Origin: an uncultured Clostridium sp.
Lineage (GTDB): Bacteria > Bacillota > Clostridia > TANB77 > CAG-508
DNA length: 64,000 bases
Assembly (NCBI GenBank): GCA_900553685.1
Contig: USEI01000001.1
Span: 124,001-188,000, forward strand
Direction: 5' to 3'
Part shown: one piece after another, positions 34,905 to 44,214 of the stretch
Position numbering within the stretch: the stretch's first letter is position 1
How the letters are laid out: each line of letters begins with the position of its first letter
Notes under the pieces: generated by a model
What the model was told of the DNA's origin: nothing
The model's input: only the letters and a program-made list of their open reading frames with translations
The model's database searches: none
Made by a program: the position numbers and the translations under genes

Positions 34905-36628
34905 TAATGTACAATTATAGTTTTAAAATTATTATAAATAACCATACCTGGTTTTGCTCCAGAAGCTTTTTTTACATATCTTGCATAGCAGTAATCAACA
35001 GGAACATTTAAAGCATTTTTTGCTTTACTATTTTGCTTAGCAAGACTAGCACATTTAAATAAAACATCTTCTGAAATTTCTAATAAATCTAAATTTTCTG
35101 GATTTTTTAAAAGCACATGACTTCCATGAATTTTTTGTGTATGAAACCATATATCATTTGGATTTGATAATTTTAGACTAATATAATCATTTTGAATATT
35201 ATTTTTTCCAATATAAACAGTATAATCACCAATAATTTGTGTTTCAAATTCAATACTATCATTTGAAGATTTCTTTTTAGAACTTTTATTTTTTTCTTGT
35301 TTTGAAATAGCTTTTTTAGTAACAATATTTTCAGAAATTTCTTGATATACTTCATGAATATCATTAAGATTTTTGGCGTTGCCTAAATTAAAAACAATGC
35401 TTTCTATATAATTTAATTCTTTTTCCGCATCTTTTTTTTGTTCAGAAACTATAGAAAGAGCATTTTTTAATTTATTATATTTTTTAAAATATTTTTCTAT
35501 ATTTTTTTGAATAGAAATACTTTTATCTAGAGGAATTGTTATTAAATTATTATTATCATAGTAATTTTCTAAAGTATATTCACTAATGTTATCATTAGGA
35601 TTTAACTTATAAAGATTTGCAGTTAAAAGTTCTCCGTATAGTCTAAAGGTATCCATCTGATTACATTCTTTTAATTTTTGATTTATATTTTCTAATTTTT
35701 TATATACTTTTTTTAGAGAATTAGAAACTACTTTTAACAAGTTATTTCTAGAAGTTGTAAAAATATTAGTAGTTTCTTTTTTATAATAAAATTCATCAAT
35801 AAAATTATTAATATGAAGTTTTTTGTTATTGTCTTTCACATCTTCTATTTCTAAGAAATCGTTTAAAACAATAGTATAATCTTTTTCAGATATTTGTTTG
35901 CAGTAAATTTCAGTTGTTCCAATAGAGTTAATAAGTTTATTTATATAATTAAATAATTTTTCTAAATCTTGATTTGTATATTCTAAATCAGAAATATTTA
36001 AAAGTTTTAAAGTTTCTTTAACAAAAGATTTACTAAAACCAATAAATGTATTTACTAAAAACTTTGTTAAGCTTTCTCCATTAGATATTAACATTTTTTT
36101 AAAGTTTTCAAAATTTTGAAGTTCTATAAAACTAATTTTATTAATAGGTGGATATGTATATTCATGAGCTGGTAATAGTTCTCGAACATTATCAAAATGT
36201 TTTAGTGTATCAATTATAATATTATTTTCGTTAGTTAAAATAATATTACTTTGTCTACTCATGATTTCTATAAATAATTTCCTTTTTACTAAATCATTTA
36301 AGTCATTATAGCATTCAAATTGAATTTCAACAGTCCTTTCTAAGTCATAATTAGATATACTAACTATTTTTCCACCAACTAAATATTTCCTAAGTAACAT
36401 GCAAAAATTATAAGCATTTTGAGGATTAGGCTTTGAATAAGTTGTTAAACATATTCTGCAAAAATCAGGATTAGAGGAAATACTTAAAGAATAATTTGTA
36501 CCATTATTATATAGGCCTAAAATAATATCATTTTTTGTAGGTTCAAAAACTTTATTTACTTTTGCTCCTATAATAACTTGATTAAGTTCAGAAATAATTG
36601 ATTTAGTTATAAAGCCGTCAAATGCCAT
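34904..36628 (-). CDS. rqcH: Ribosome quality control factor RqcH (NFACT family)
   Basis: 574 residues. The N-terminal NFACT-N domain begins 'MAFDGFITKSIISELN' with 'GAKVNKVFEPTKNDIIL' and 'EIMSRQSNIIL'; a helical and coiled-coil middle follows (about 280-430), then the NFACT-R (DUF814) domain from about 465 with 'YIGKNNIQNDYISLK', 'DIWFHTQKIHGSHV' and 'YCYARYVKKASGAKPG'. In Firmicutes this protein binds the 50S subunit carrying a stalled peptidyl-tRNA and recruits tRNA-Ala to add an alanine tail for degradation. Older names call it a fibronectin-binding protein. Start ATG at 36628, with 'AAAGGAG' upstream on this strand. Confidence 0.92.
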   Translation of the reverse strand: MAFDGFITKSIISELNQVIIGAKVNKVFEPTKNDIILGLYNNGTNYSLSISSNPDFCRICLTTYSKPNPQNAYNFCMLLRKYLVGGKIVSISNYDLERTVEIQFECYNDLNDLVKRKLFIEIMSRQSNIILTNENNIIIDTLKHFDNVRELLPAHEYTYPPINKISFIELQNFENFKKMLISNGESLTKFLVNTFIGFSKSFVKETLKLLNISDLEYTNQDLEKLFNYINKLINSIGTTEIYCKQISEKDYTIVLNDFLEIEDVKDNNKKLHINNFIDEFYYKKETTNIFTTSRNNLLKVVSNSLKKVYKKLENINQKLKECNQMDTFRLYGELLTANLYKLNPNDNISEYTLENYYDNNNLITIPLDKSISIQKNIEKYFKKYNKLKNALSIVSEQKKDAEKELNYIESIVFNLGNAKNLNDIHEVYQEISENIVTKKAISKQEKNKSSKKKSSNDSIEFETQIIGDYTVYIGKNNIQNDYISLKLSNPNDIWFHTQKIHGSHVLLKNPENLDLLEISEDVLFKCASLAKQNSKAKNALNVPVDYCYARYVKKASGAKPGMVIYNNFKTIIVH

Positions 36629-36672
36629 TTAAAATTTATCTCCTTTATTAATTTTAAGTATAAAACAAATAT

Positions 36673-36701
36673 ATAATATAGCTTTATAAAAAAAAAGTCA
36701 A
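36673..36701 (-). promoter_or_regulatory. rqcH promoter
   Basis: On the minus strand TTGACT (36701-36696), 17-bp spacer, TATTAT (36678-36673); about 45 bp before the start codon. Confidence 0.6.
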
Positions 36702-36828
36702 TCTAAGAAATGTAAAACTTTTTTATAGCATAATATAAGATTTGATTAAATGTTATGAAAAATTATATTTACAAATTACTAAAAAATTTCACATAAAAAA
36801 CATACCAATATTTTGTCCAGTATGATAT

Positions 36829-36866
36829 AATCTTTTTGTAAATAAAAGTTAGATAAAATCTAACTT
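36829..36866 (+). promoter_or_regulatory. pgi promoter (extended -10) and leader hairpin
   Basis: TGATATAAT (36833-36841) is a good extended -10 without a convincing -35. Just after it AAGTTAGAT pairs with ATCTAACTT (36847-36866), a 5' leader hairpin ending a few bases before the AGGAGG ribosome site. Confidence 0.5.
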
Positions 36867-36883
36867 ATAATAGGAGGTCTAAA

Positions 36884-38191
36884 GTGGTAAAATTTAATTT
36901 TGAAAATTCAAGTATAAAAGAATCTGTAATTAATGAATATAGTGATCAAGTATTAAAAATTCACGAAATGCTTCATAAAAAGGCAAATGATGAAAAAGAA
37001 TTTTTAGGATGGATCGAACTTCCTACTAATTATGACAAAGAAGAATTTGCAAGAATAAAAAAAGCTGCTAAAAAAATTCAAAAAGATTCAGATGTTTTAG
37101 TAGTTATAGGAATAGGAGGTTCTTATTTGGGTGCTAGAGCTGTTATAGATGCTTTAACACATAGTTTTTATAATGGCATGCCAGAAGGAAAAAGAAAAAC
37201 TCCTCAAATAGTTTATGCTGGAAATAATTTAAGTCCAGTATATATGAATGATTTATTAGAATTTGTAGCAGACAAAGATATATCAATAAATGTTATTTCA
37301 AAATCTGGAACTACAACAGAACCAGCTATTGCTTTTAGAATTTTTAGAGAAGTTTTAGAGACAAAATATGGTGTAGTAGAAGCTAGAAAAAGAATTTATG
37401 TAACAACTGACAAACAAAAAGGTGCATTAAAAACTTTAGCAAATGAAGAAAAATATGAAACTTTTGTTATTCCAGATAATGTTGGTGGTAGATTTTCAGT
37501 TCTTACTGCCGTTGGACTACTACCAATAGCGGTTGCAGGAATAAATATAGATAAATTAATGAATGGAGCGAAAATTGCACAAGATAAATATTCAGAACCT
37601 AATTTAAAATATAATGATTGTTATAAATATGCTGTTGCAAGAAATCTTTTATATGAATCTGGAAAGAACATTGAAATTTTAGCAAACTATGAGCCAAAAC
37701 TTCATTATTTTACTGAATGGTGGAAACAACTTTATGGTGAAAGTGAAGGAAAAGATTTGAAAGGTATTTTCCCAGCAGGAGTTGATTTAACAACAGATTT
37801 ACATTCTATGGGTCAATATATTCAAGATGGAAGAAGAAATTTAATTGAAACTGTTTTAAAAATAAGTAAAAATTCATCAGAAATTACAATTCAAACAGAT
37901 GATCAAAATTTAGATGGCTTAAACTATTTGGCAGGAAAAACTTTAGGATATGTGAATGGAAAAGCAATGGAAGGGACAGTAATGGCCCATGTTACTGGAA
38001 ATGTTCCAAATTTCATGATTGAAATAGATAAATTAGATGAGGAAAATTTAGGAGAATTAATATATTTCTTTGAAAAAGCTTGTGCAATATCTGGAACAAT
38101 TTTGGGAGTAAATCCATTTAATCAACCCGGTGTTGAAGAATATAAGAAAAATATGTTTAAATTATTAAAAAAACCAGGATATACAAAATAG
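36884..38191 (+). CDS. pgi: Glucose-6-phosphate isomerase
   Basis: 435 residues, starting at GTG 36884 behind AGGAGG (36872-36877). Sugar-phosphate-binding motifs are '[19 protein letters not shown]', '[16 protein letters not shown]', '[16 protein letters not shown]', '[15 protein letters not shown]', '[12 protein letters not shown]' and '[12 protein letters not shown]'. It interconverts glucose 6-phosphate and fructose 6-phosphate in glycolysis. Length and motif order fit the short bacterial form. Monocistronic, with its own promoter and terminator. Confidence 0.95.
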   Translation: MVKFNFENSSIKESVINEYSDQVLKIHEMLHKKANDEKEFLGWIELPTNYDKEEFARIKKAAKKIQKDSDVLVVIGIGGSYLGARAVIDALTHSFYNGMPEGKRKTPQIVYAGNNLSPVYMNDLLEFVADKDISINVISKSGTTTEPAIAFRIFREVLETKYGVVEARKRIYVTTDKQKGALKTLANEEKYETFVIPDNVGGRFSVLTAVGLLPIAVAGINIDKLMNGAKIAQDKYSEPNLKYNDCYKYAVARNLLYESGKNIEILANYEPKLHYFTEWWKQLYGESEGKDLKGIFPAGVDLTTDLHSMGQYIQDGRRNLIETVLKISKNSSEITIQTDDQNLDGLNYLAGKTLGYVNGKAMEGTVMAHVTGNVPNFMIEIDKLDEENLGELIYFFEKACAISGTILGVNPFNQPGVEEYKKNMFKLLKKPGYTK

Positions 38192-38207
38192 ACTTAAATA
38201 CTTTATA

Positions 38208-38242
38208 AAAAAAGCAGAAATTATATATTTCTGCTTTTTTAA
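38208..38242. terminator. Bidirectional terminator between pgi and a small membrane protein gene
   Basis: AAAAAAGCAGAAAT (38208-38221) pairs with ATTTCTGCTTTTTT (38227-38240), with T-runs on both strands for two converging genes. Confidence 0.8.
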
Positions 38243-38253
38243 ATTTTATACTA

Positions 38254-38712
38254 CTATTGATGAATTGCTTTATCTTTTATATTTTCATTTTCTGCATTTT
38301 TTTCTGTATTTGTGCTATTTGGAGAGCTTGATTTGCTATTCTTTTTTACTGTTTGATTTATAGCATTGTTTGAAATTAATAAATCTAATTTTTCTAAATT
38401 TTCGAGGTTTTCAAGTGCATCTAATTTTTTAGAAATTAAAGTTAATTTTCTTAAAGTAGCTATTTTCCAATAGCCATCTTGCACTTCTTTACCAGTATTA
38501 GATGTAATTAATAAAGATATTGCAAAGAAAATAAGTGTTAATAATGTTATGATTATTACTCTATATACTTTATCAAATAATAATACATCAACTAAGTATG
38601 AACTAATAATGACACCTAAAATACATCCAGCTATACTAAATACAAGCATTAGAAAAAAACGTTTAACTTTTATCCAAAATAAATAACTTTTAAAAGAATC
38701 TTCATTATACAT
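38254..38712 (-). CDS. Small two-helix membrane protein of unknown function
   Basis: 152 residues that I do not recognise. Two hydrophobic segments (about 17-43 and 49-71) are followed by an amphipathic stretch with Leu/Asn repeats ('LDALENLENLEKLDLL'), possibly a coiled coil, and a Ser/Asn/Glu/Lys-rich disordered tail. No signal peptide or enzyme motif. It is transcribed alone on the minus strand from a near-consensus promoter, so it is expressed, but nothing near it hints at its role. Confidence 0.6.
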   Translation of the reverse strand: MYNEDSFKSYLFWIKVKRFFLMLVFSIAGCILGVIISSYLVDVLLFDKVYRVIIITLLTLIFFAISLLITSNTGKEVQDGYWKIATLRKLTLISKKLDALENLENLEKLDLLISNNAINQTVKKNSKSSSPNSTNTEKNAENENIKDKAIHQ

Positions 38713-38741
38713 AAAAAAATCTCCATTAATAAATTAACTAC

Positions 38742-38770
38742 ATTATATTATTTATAAATGATATAGTCAA
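38742..38770 (-). promoter_or_regulatory. Promoter of the two-helix membrane protein gene
   Basis: On the minus strand TTGACT (38770-38765), 17-bp spacer, TATAAT (38747-38742). Confidence 0.75.
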
Positions 38771-38838
38771 TATAAAAAATAAATACTTAAATACTTAAAA
38801 ACTTATAAGTTTTTAATAATCTCAAGCAGTAAAATCTC

Positions 38839-38867
38839 TTTACTTTAAGGGTATTTAAAGATATAAT
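38839..38867 (+). promoter_or_regulatory. Promoter of the FtsX-like permease gene
   Basis: TTTACT (38839-38844), 17-bp spacer, TATAAT (38862-38867), 21 bp before the ATG; transcription would start just ahead of the ribosome site, giving a very short leader. Confidence 0.6.
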
Positions 38868-38888
38868 ATAGATGAGTAGAGGTGAAAT

Positions 38889-41800
38889 ATGAAAAAAGTT
38901 TTATTTAAAAATAGTGTAAAACAAATTATGAAAACTCATAAAAGATTTATATCTATACTTCTAATGGCTTTTTTAGGAGTAGGTTTTTTTGCGGGAGTAA
39001 GAGCTACAAGTCCTGATATGAAAAAAACTGTAGATTCATATTTTGATTCTACTAATATGTACGATATTAGTATTGTTTCTACTTTAGGTTTAACAGATGA
39101 AGATATTAATGCTGTATCAAAAGTAGAAGGTGTAGATAAAGCATATGGCTTATATAGTGAAGACGTTTTTGTTTCATTAAATGGAGAAGAAAGTATTGTA
39201 AAATTATATGCATACGATGAAAATATAAATAAGTTAGAGATTATAGATGGAAAACTTCCAGAAAATGTGGACGAATGTGTTATTGAAGTGTCTATGAAAG
39301 ATTCTGAAAGTATTTCTATTGGCGATTATATAGATATAAGAGAAAATTTAGGAGAAGATGAAGACACTTCTTTTAAAAACACAAAACTTAAGGTGGTTGG
39401 AATAGTAAGGAGTCCTTTATATATTTCAAGAGATAGAGGTACAACAACTTTAGGTTCTGGAAAAATAAATTACTATATGTTTGTTAACAAAGAAAATATA
39501 ATATCAGATGTTTATACAGAAATTGATGTTTTAGTAAATGGTGCTAAAAATTTAGATACAATAAGCGGTAGATATGACGAATTAATAGATAAAACCATAA
39601 AAAACATAGAAAGCATTAAAGAGGAAAGACAAACAGCAAGATATAATGAATTAGTAAATGAGGCAAATCAAAAATTAGATGATGCTCAAAAAGAGTTTGA
39701 TACAGAAAAACAAGATGCAGAAAAAAAGATTACAGATGCAGAAAAAGAGATTGAGAATGGGAAAATTGAAATACAAGAAAATGAAAAAAAAATAGCAGAT
39801 GCGGAAAAGGAATTAGAAAATGGAAGAAATACTGCAAATGCTGAATTTGCAAACGCAGATGCTCAAATAGCTCAAGCTGAAGCTGAACTTGGAACAGCCA
39901 GCCAACAAATAACAGATGCAGATATTTTACTTAAAGGTCAGAAAGAAGAGGCACAAAATGGTATAAACCAAATAAATGATGGAATAAATACTATAAATGC
40001 TACAATTAAAGATTTAGAAAAAAATAAAATTTTATTAGAACAAGGACTAGAAGGACTTAATAAAATAAATTCTACTTTAACTTCTTTGAATAGTATTTTA
40101 AATCAATATGAAGAAGAACTAAAAAATGCTAGTGATGAAGAAAAAGAAGTTTTAAATAAAAAAATTGAAGAAACTAAAACTCAAATAAATTCTTTAAATT
40201 TACAAAAAGAACAAATAGTAGCATCGGGTATAAGTGAAGAAAATTTAAATAAAATAATTGAAGGAATTAATGAATGTAATACTCAAAAAAATGAACTTGA
40301 AAATCAGTTAAAAACGATTAATACTGAACTTGAAAATGCTGAAGCACAAATTGTTGCAGGACAAAATAAAATTACAGAAGGAAGAAATAAATTAGAAGCT
40401 TCAAAAATAGAGTTAGCTAATAAAAAAGCTGAAACAGAGCAAAAATTTAAAGATGCAGAAAAAGAGATTGCAGATGGTAAAAAAGAACTTGAAGATGGTA
40501 AAAAAGAACTTGAAGATGGTGAAAAGAAATTAACAGAAAATAAACAAAAATTTGAAAAAGAAATAGCAGATGCTGAAGCTAAACTAATTGATGCAAGAGA
40601 AAAAGTAAATGATATTGAAACAGCCAAATGGTATATTTTGGATAGATATGATAATGCAGGTTTTAGTAGCTATTCTCAAGATACTGGAAATGTAGAAAAG
40701 TTAGGTCAAGCTTTTCCAATAGTATTCTTTTTCATAGCAATATTAATTAGTTTAACAACCATGTCTAGAATGGTTGAAGAGGAAAGAATAGAAATTGGAA
40801 CCTTGAAAGCATTAGGATATAATAAGAGACAAATAATGGCGAAATATATAATGTATTCATTTTTAGCTTCGGTAATTGGTGGAATCATGGGAGCATTATT
40901 TGGATTAAAATTCTTTCCAACAATAATAATTATGATGTATCAAATGATGTATGATATATCAGAAATTATAGTTGAGTTTGATTGGTATTATGCTATTATG
41001 GGAATTGGAATAATGACACTTTGCATAGTTGGATCAACAATTTATACAGCAAATAAAGAATTAGATGCAACTCCAGCGGAAATGATGAGACCTAAGGCAC
41101 CAAAAGCAGGAAAAAGAGTTTTAATTGAAAGAATTCCGTTTTTATGGAACAAATTTAATTTTACACAAAAAGTTACTTTAAGAAATATGTTTAGATATAA
41201 AAAGAGATTTTTAATGACAGTTGTTGGAATATGTGGATGTACAGCTTTAATTTTAGCAGGATTTGGACTAAAAGATTCTATTTCGAAAATAATGGACTAT
41301 CAATATGTTGACATATATGATTATGATATGTTAATTGCTTTAAAAAATACTTTAACAGGTGAAGAAATAACTTCAACTATAAATAATTTAAAAGAAAAAG
41401 AAGAAATAGATAAAATTATACCTATATATATGTCTTCAGAAACAGCAAAATACGAAGAATTTGAAGAAGAAACACAAATTTTTGTTATAGATAGTTCAGA
41501 TACATTAAAAGAAGTTGTGAGACTAAAAGATTTAAAAACAGGTGAAGAATTAAAATTAAATGATGATGAAGTAATAATAACAGATAAATTATCTCAACTT
41601 TTAGGTGTAAAAGTTGGAGATGAAATTATACTGCAAGATACAGATGATAATGAATATAAGGTGAAAATAGGAGCAATAACAGAACATTATATTTCACATT
41701 ATATTTATATGACAGATAATTTATATAAGAAAATTCACAGTGAAGATGTTACAGCTAATGTATTACTTGCAAAATATAAAACTAATTTAGATGAAAATGC

Positions 41801-42302
41801 TGAAAATAATTTATCAAAAGATATCTTGAATGATTCCAAAATTGCATCTATTACTTTAACTACAAATTTGATGAACACTATGAATGATACTTTAAGTGCT
41901 ATGAATTTGGTTGTATATATTTTAATTGCTTCTGCAGGATTACTAGCATTTATAGTTTTATATAATCTATCAAATATTAATATTAGTGAAAGAATAAGAG
42001 AACTTGCAACAATTAAGGTTTTGGGGTTTTATGATAAAGAAGTATATAATTATGTAACAAGAGAGATTCTTTTATTAACAATAATAGGTATAATATTTGG
42101 CTTAATATTTGGATATTTGCTAAATTCATTTATATTAGGAACTTGTGAAATTAATATTTTAAGATTTAAGAGAATAATCTCTCCTCAAAGTTATATTTAT
42201 GCTGCTCTAATTACCATTGTATTTACTTACATTGTAAATTTTATAACATATTTTTCTTTGAAAAAAATTGATATGATAGAATCTTTAAAAAGTGTTGAAT
42301 AA
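38889..42302 (+). CDS. Large FtsX/MacB-type ABC transporter permease with extracellular coiled coil
   Basis: 1137 residues. One N-terminal membrane helix (about 19-38) is followed by a MacB-like external domain to about 240. Then comes a coiled coil of about 340 residues (245-585), rich in Lys, Glu, Asn and Asp, ending in repeats of 'KKELEDG'. FtsX helices lie at about 604-624, 654-677 and 700-722 with 'ERIEIGTLKALGYNKRQI'. A second unit follows (helix 771-792, external domain, helices 1003-1026, 1059-1083, 1102-1124) with 'ERIRELATIKVLGFYDKEV'. Such permeases transmit ATPase motion to the outside rather than pump through a pore. No ATPase gene adjoins it; the partner must be elsewhere. Confidence 0.85.
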   Translation: MKKVLFKNSVKQIMKTHKRFISILLMAFLGVGFFAGVRATSPDMKKTVDSYFDSTNMYDISIVSTLGLTDEDINAVSKVEGVDKAYGLYSEDVFVSLNGEESIVKLYAYDENINKLEIIDGKLPENVDECVIEVSMKDSESISIGDYIDIRENLGEDEDTSFKNTKLKVVGIVRSPLYISRDRGTTTLGSGKINYYMFVNKENIISDVYTEIDVLVNGAKNLDTISGRYDELIDKTIKNIESIKEERQTARYNELVNEANQKLDDAQKEFDTEKQDAEKKITDAEKEIENGKIEIQENEKKIADAEKELENGRNTANAEFANADAQIAQAEAELGTASQQITDADILLKGQKEEAQNGINQINDGINTINATIKDLEKNKILLEQGLEGLNKINSTLTSLNSILNQYEEELKNASDEEKEVLNKKIEETKTQINSLNLQKEQIVASGISEENLNKIIEGINECNTQKNELENQLKTINTELENAEAQIVAGQNKITEGRNKLEASKIELANKKAETEQKFKDAEKEIADGKKELEDGKKELEDGEKKLTENKQKFEKEIADAEAKLIDAREKVNDIETAKWYILDRYDNAGFSSYSQDTGNVEKLGQAFPIVFFFIAILISLTTMSRMVEEERIEIGTLKALGYNKRQIMAKYIMYSFLASVIGGIMGALFGLKFFPTIIIMMYQMMYDISEIIVEFDWYYAIMGIGIMTLCIVGSTIYTANKELDATPAEMMRPKAPKAGKRVLIERIPFLWNKFNFTQKVTLRNMFRYKKRFLMTVVGICGCTALILAGFGLKDSISKIMDYQYVDIYDYDMLIALKNTLTGEEITSTINNLKEKEEIDKIIPIYMSSETAKYEEFEEETQIFVIDSSDTLKEVVRLKDLKTGEELKLNDDEVIITDKLSQLLGVKVGDEIILQDTDDNEYKVKIGAITEHYISHYIYMTDNLYKKIHSEDVTANVLLAKYKTNLDENAENNLSKDILNDSKIASITLTTNLMNTMNDTLSAMNLVVYILIASAGLLAFIVLYNLSNINISERIRELATIKVLGFYDKEVYNYVTREILLLTIIGIIFGLIFGYLLNSFILGTCEINILRFKRIISPQSYIYAALITIVFTYIVNFITYFSLKKIDMIESLKSVE

Positions 42303-42440
42303 TTCGGTAATTGAAACAATAATAGATATAAATAATAAAAAATATAAATGTTATTATATTTATAAATTTTATAAAATAAATTATACACACAATTTAGAAA
42401 ATGTATTATTAAATAGTTCAAATAAGTTTATCATGATAAA

Positions 42441-42472
42441 AAATGGGACCTCTTTTGCAAGAGATCCCATTT
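42441..42472 (-). terminator. Terminator of the minus-strand 71-residue gene
   Basis: AAATGGGACCTCTT (42441-42454) pairs with AAGAGATCCCATTT (42459-42472), one G-T pair. On the minus strand it ends in a T-run (complement of the A-run at 42438-42443), 14 bp past the stop codon of the minus-strand gene. Confidence 0.75.
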
Positions 42473-42485
42473 ACAATTTTAGATA

Positions 42486-42701
42486 TTAGCTAGGATATCC
42501 AGCACCATCAATCTTGAAGTAGTCGCCAGAAACGGCTTTTTCGCCAGATCCGGATTTTGCCTCCTGTGAGAAAAGCTCATATCCAGTAGCTGTTACAGCA
42601 ATTTTTCCTTCACTGATTAACCGTTCTTCAATGGCGCTGCCATCTCCAAGTTTCCATGCCTCTACCAGTTTGCCTGCATTTTTTTGAACTTTTTTCATCA
42701 T
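42486..42701 (-). CDS. 71-residue protein of unknown function, probably acquired
   Basis: I do not recognise this protein. It is soluble and charged: 'MMKKVQKNAGKLVEAWKLGD' opens it, followed by a possible helix, then 'ISEGKIAVTATGYELFSQEA' and 'GEKAVSGDYFKIDGAGYPS'. No signal peptide or membrane segment. A strong 'AGGAGG' precedes the start (ATG 42701 or the adjacent 42698) and a GC-rich terminator follows the stop. Base composition is very unlike the neighbours: 29 of 60 bases in 42541-42600 are G or C. It stands alone between an AT-rich permease gene and holA, as expected for an acquired single-gene cassette. Confidence 0.6.
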   Translation of the reverse strand: MMKKVQKNAGKLVEAWKLGDGSAIEERLISEGKIAVTATGYELFSQEAKSGSGEKAVSGDYFKIDGAGYPS

Positions 42702-42831
42702 TGTTTTTTCCTCCTGTTTATTATTTTTTTGAATAAATGATGAATTATGTAAAGATATGCGACTAAATGTATATTCTAAATGTTATAACTACATAAAAAT
42801 ATAGGTTTGAGACAAAAGAAAATAAAATTTC

Positions 42832-42859
42832 TTGATAATTAAATAATATATGATATACT
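42832..42859 (+). promoter_or_regulatory. holA promoter
   Basis: TTGATA (42832-42837), 16-bp spacer, TATACT (42854-42859) with TG at 42851-42852 (extended -10). Confidence 0.65.
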
Positions 42860-42894
42860 AATAAAAAACGATTAATATAGAAAGGAACTTTAAT

Positions 42895-43911
42895 ATGAAT
42901 TTAACATATGATTCATTAATTAAAAATATTAATGAAAGATTAAGTCCTCTTTATTTATTATATGGTGAAGAACAATATTTGATTGAAACAGCGGTTAACA
43001 AAATAAAGAAAAAATTTGGAGAATTACTTTTAGGCATAAATTATATTGTGCTTGATGAAACGAATGCTGATAATATTATTTCAGATATTGAGGTTCCAGC
43101 TTTTGGTTATGAGAAAAAATTAATAATAGTTAAAAATTCTGGATTATTTAAAAAAGATGGAAGGAAAAAGGCAGGAACACCACTTCAAGAGAAAGTAACA
43201 GAATATATAAAAAATAATCTTGATATTATTAAAGAATCTGTAATAATAGTTTTTATGGAAAATGAAGTAGACAAAAATTCTGTTTTTGAACAAATAGAAA
43301 AAAACGGAATTATTTGTAACATTGAAGAATTAAAACAATTGCAATTAGTAAAAAAATTAAAGCAAATATGTATGTTATATAAAGTTAATTGTGATGAAAC
43401 AACTTTAAATTATTTAGTAGAAAATTGTGGAACAAATTTACAAAATTTAATTAACGAAATAAGAAAATTAATTGAATATGCAGGAGAAAATGGAAAAATA
43501 ACTATTGAAGATGTTAATAGTTTGGCAATAAAGCAAATGGAAAGTGTAATTTTTGAATTAACAGATAATTTAGCTATTAGAAAAATAGATAAAGCTTTAG
43601 ATGTTTTAGATAATTTAATTTACCAAAAGGAGCCACTTCAAAAAATACTAATTACTTTATATAATCATTTTAAAAAAATATATTTATGCAGTATTGCTGT
43701 TGATCTAAATAAAGATATTGTAAATTCATTAAGTTTAAGACCAAATCAGACTTTTTTAATAACTAAATATAAAAAACAAGCCTCATACTTTAAAAAAGAA
43801 GAACTTAAAAAAATTTTAAAAGCTTTCATAGACTTGGATTATAATTCTAAAAATGGAAAAATAGATATTGATGTAGGATTAAGAAGTATCTTATGCAATT
43901 ATTGTGGCTAA
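42895..43911 (+). CDS. holA: DNA polymerase III delta subunit
   Basis: 338 residues. 'SPLYLLYGEEQYLIETAVNKI' is the typical start of the clamp-loader delta subunit, followed by 'FGYEKKLIIVKN', 'VIIVFMENEVDKNSVFE', 'LQNLINEIRKLIEYA' and 'FELTDNLAIRKIDKAL'. It opens the beta sliding clamp during clamp loading. Like other delta subunits it has an AAA+ fold without a working ATP site. Start ATG 42895 with 'AAAGGA' ahead. In many Firmicutes it lies near comEC and rpsT; neither is seen here. Confidence 0.9.
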   Translation: MNLTYDSLIKNINERLSPLYLLYGEEQYLIETAVNKIKKKFGELLLGINYIVLDETNADNIISDIEVPAFGYEKKLIIVKNSGLFKKDGRKKAGTPLQEKVTEYIKNNLDIIKESVIIVFMENEVDKNSVFEQIEKNGIICNIEELKQLQLVKKLKQICMLYKVNCDETTLNYLVENCGTNLQNLINEIRKLIEYAGENGKITIEDVNSLAIKQMESVIFELTDNLAIRKIDKALDVLDNLIYQKEPLQKILITLYNHFKKIYLCSIAVDLNKDIVNSLSLRPNQTFLITKYKKQASYFKKEELKKILKAFIDLDYNSKNGKIDIDVGLRSILCNYCG

Positions 43912-44115
43912 TTATTATAATGAGAATATTAGCGTTTTACAAATGTTTAGAAGATCAACTGAAAAATTGAAAAAAATATTACCAGAAGATATAATTATGA
44001 TTATAAAAACATAAAACAAAAAATAAAAAGTGATTTATTAGGAAAATATGAATCTCAGATAGTAGAAGATATTTTAGAAAAAAATGCAGAAAGAATATTT
44101 CAAAAAATACAATAA
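43904..44115 (+). pseudogene. Possible decayed small gene after holA
   Basis: One frame from GTG 43904 reads '...VLQMFRRSTEKLKKILPED' and soon stops at 44014. An adjacent frame continues 'YNYDYKNIKQKIKSDLLGKY' and '...IVEDILEKNAERIFQKIQ' to a stop at 44115. Joined by one frame shift near 43990 they give about 65 residues of plausible charged helical protein. No homologue is known to me. This may be the tail of a deleted gene or chance in AT-rich DNA; the rest of this gap holds only the dapL promoter. Confidence 0.3.
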
Positions 44116-44123
44116 AAATTCTC

Positions 44124-44152
44124 TTGAAAAAAGTCATGTAAAATGATATAAA
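44124..44152 (+). promoter_or_regulatory. dapL promoter
   Basis: TTGAAA (44124-44129), 17-bp spacer, TATAAA (44147-44152) with TG at 44144-44145 (extended -10). Confidence 0.6.
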
Positions 44153-44214
44153 GATATAAATTAAAAATAATAATTTATTTTTGGTTCAATCAAAAATCAT
44201 ATATGGAGGAAAAT

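Noticed and set aside
40304-40627. 107-codon minus-strand Ser/Phe-rich frame
   Set aside because: It mirrors the Lys/Glu repeats of the permease coiled coil; there are no start signals.
42292-42489. 65-codon plus-strand frame after the permease
   Set aside because: Low-complexity Asn/Lys/Tyr sequence without a ribosome site, running through a minus-strand terminator.
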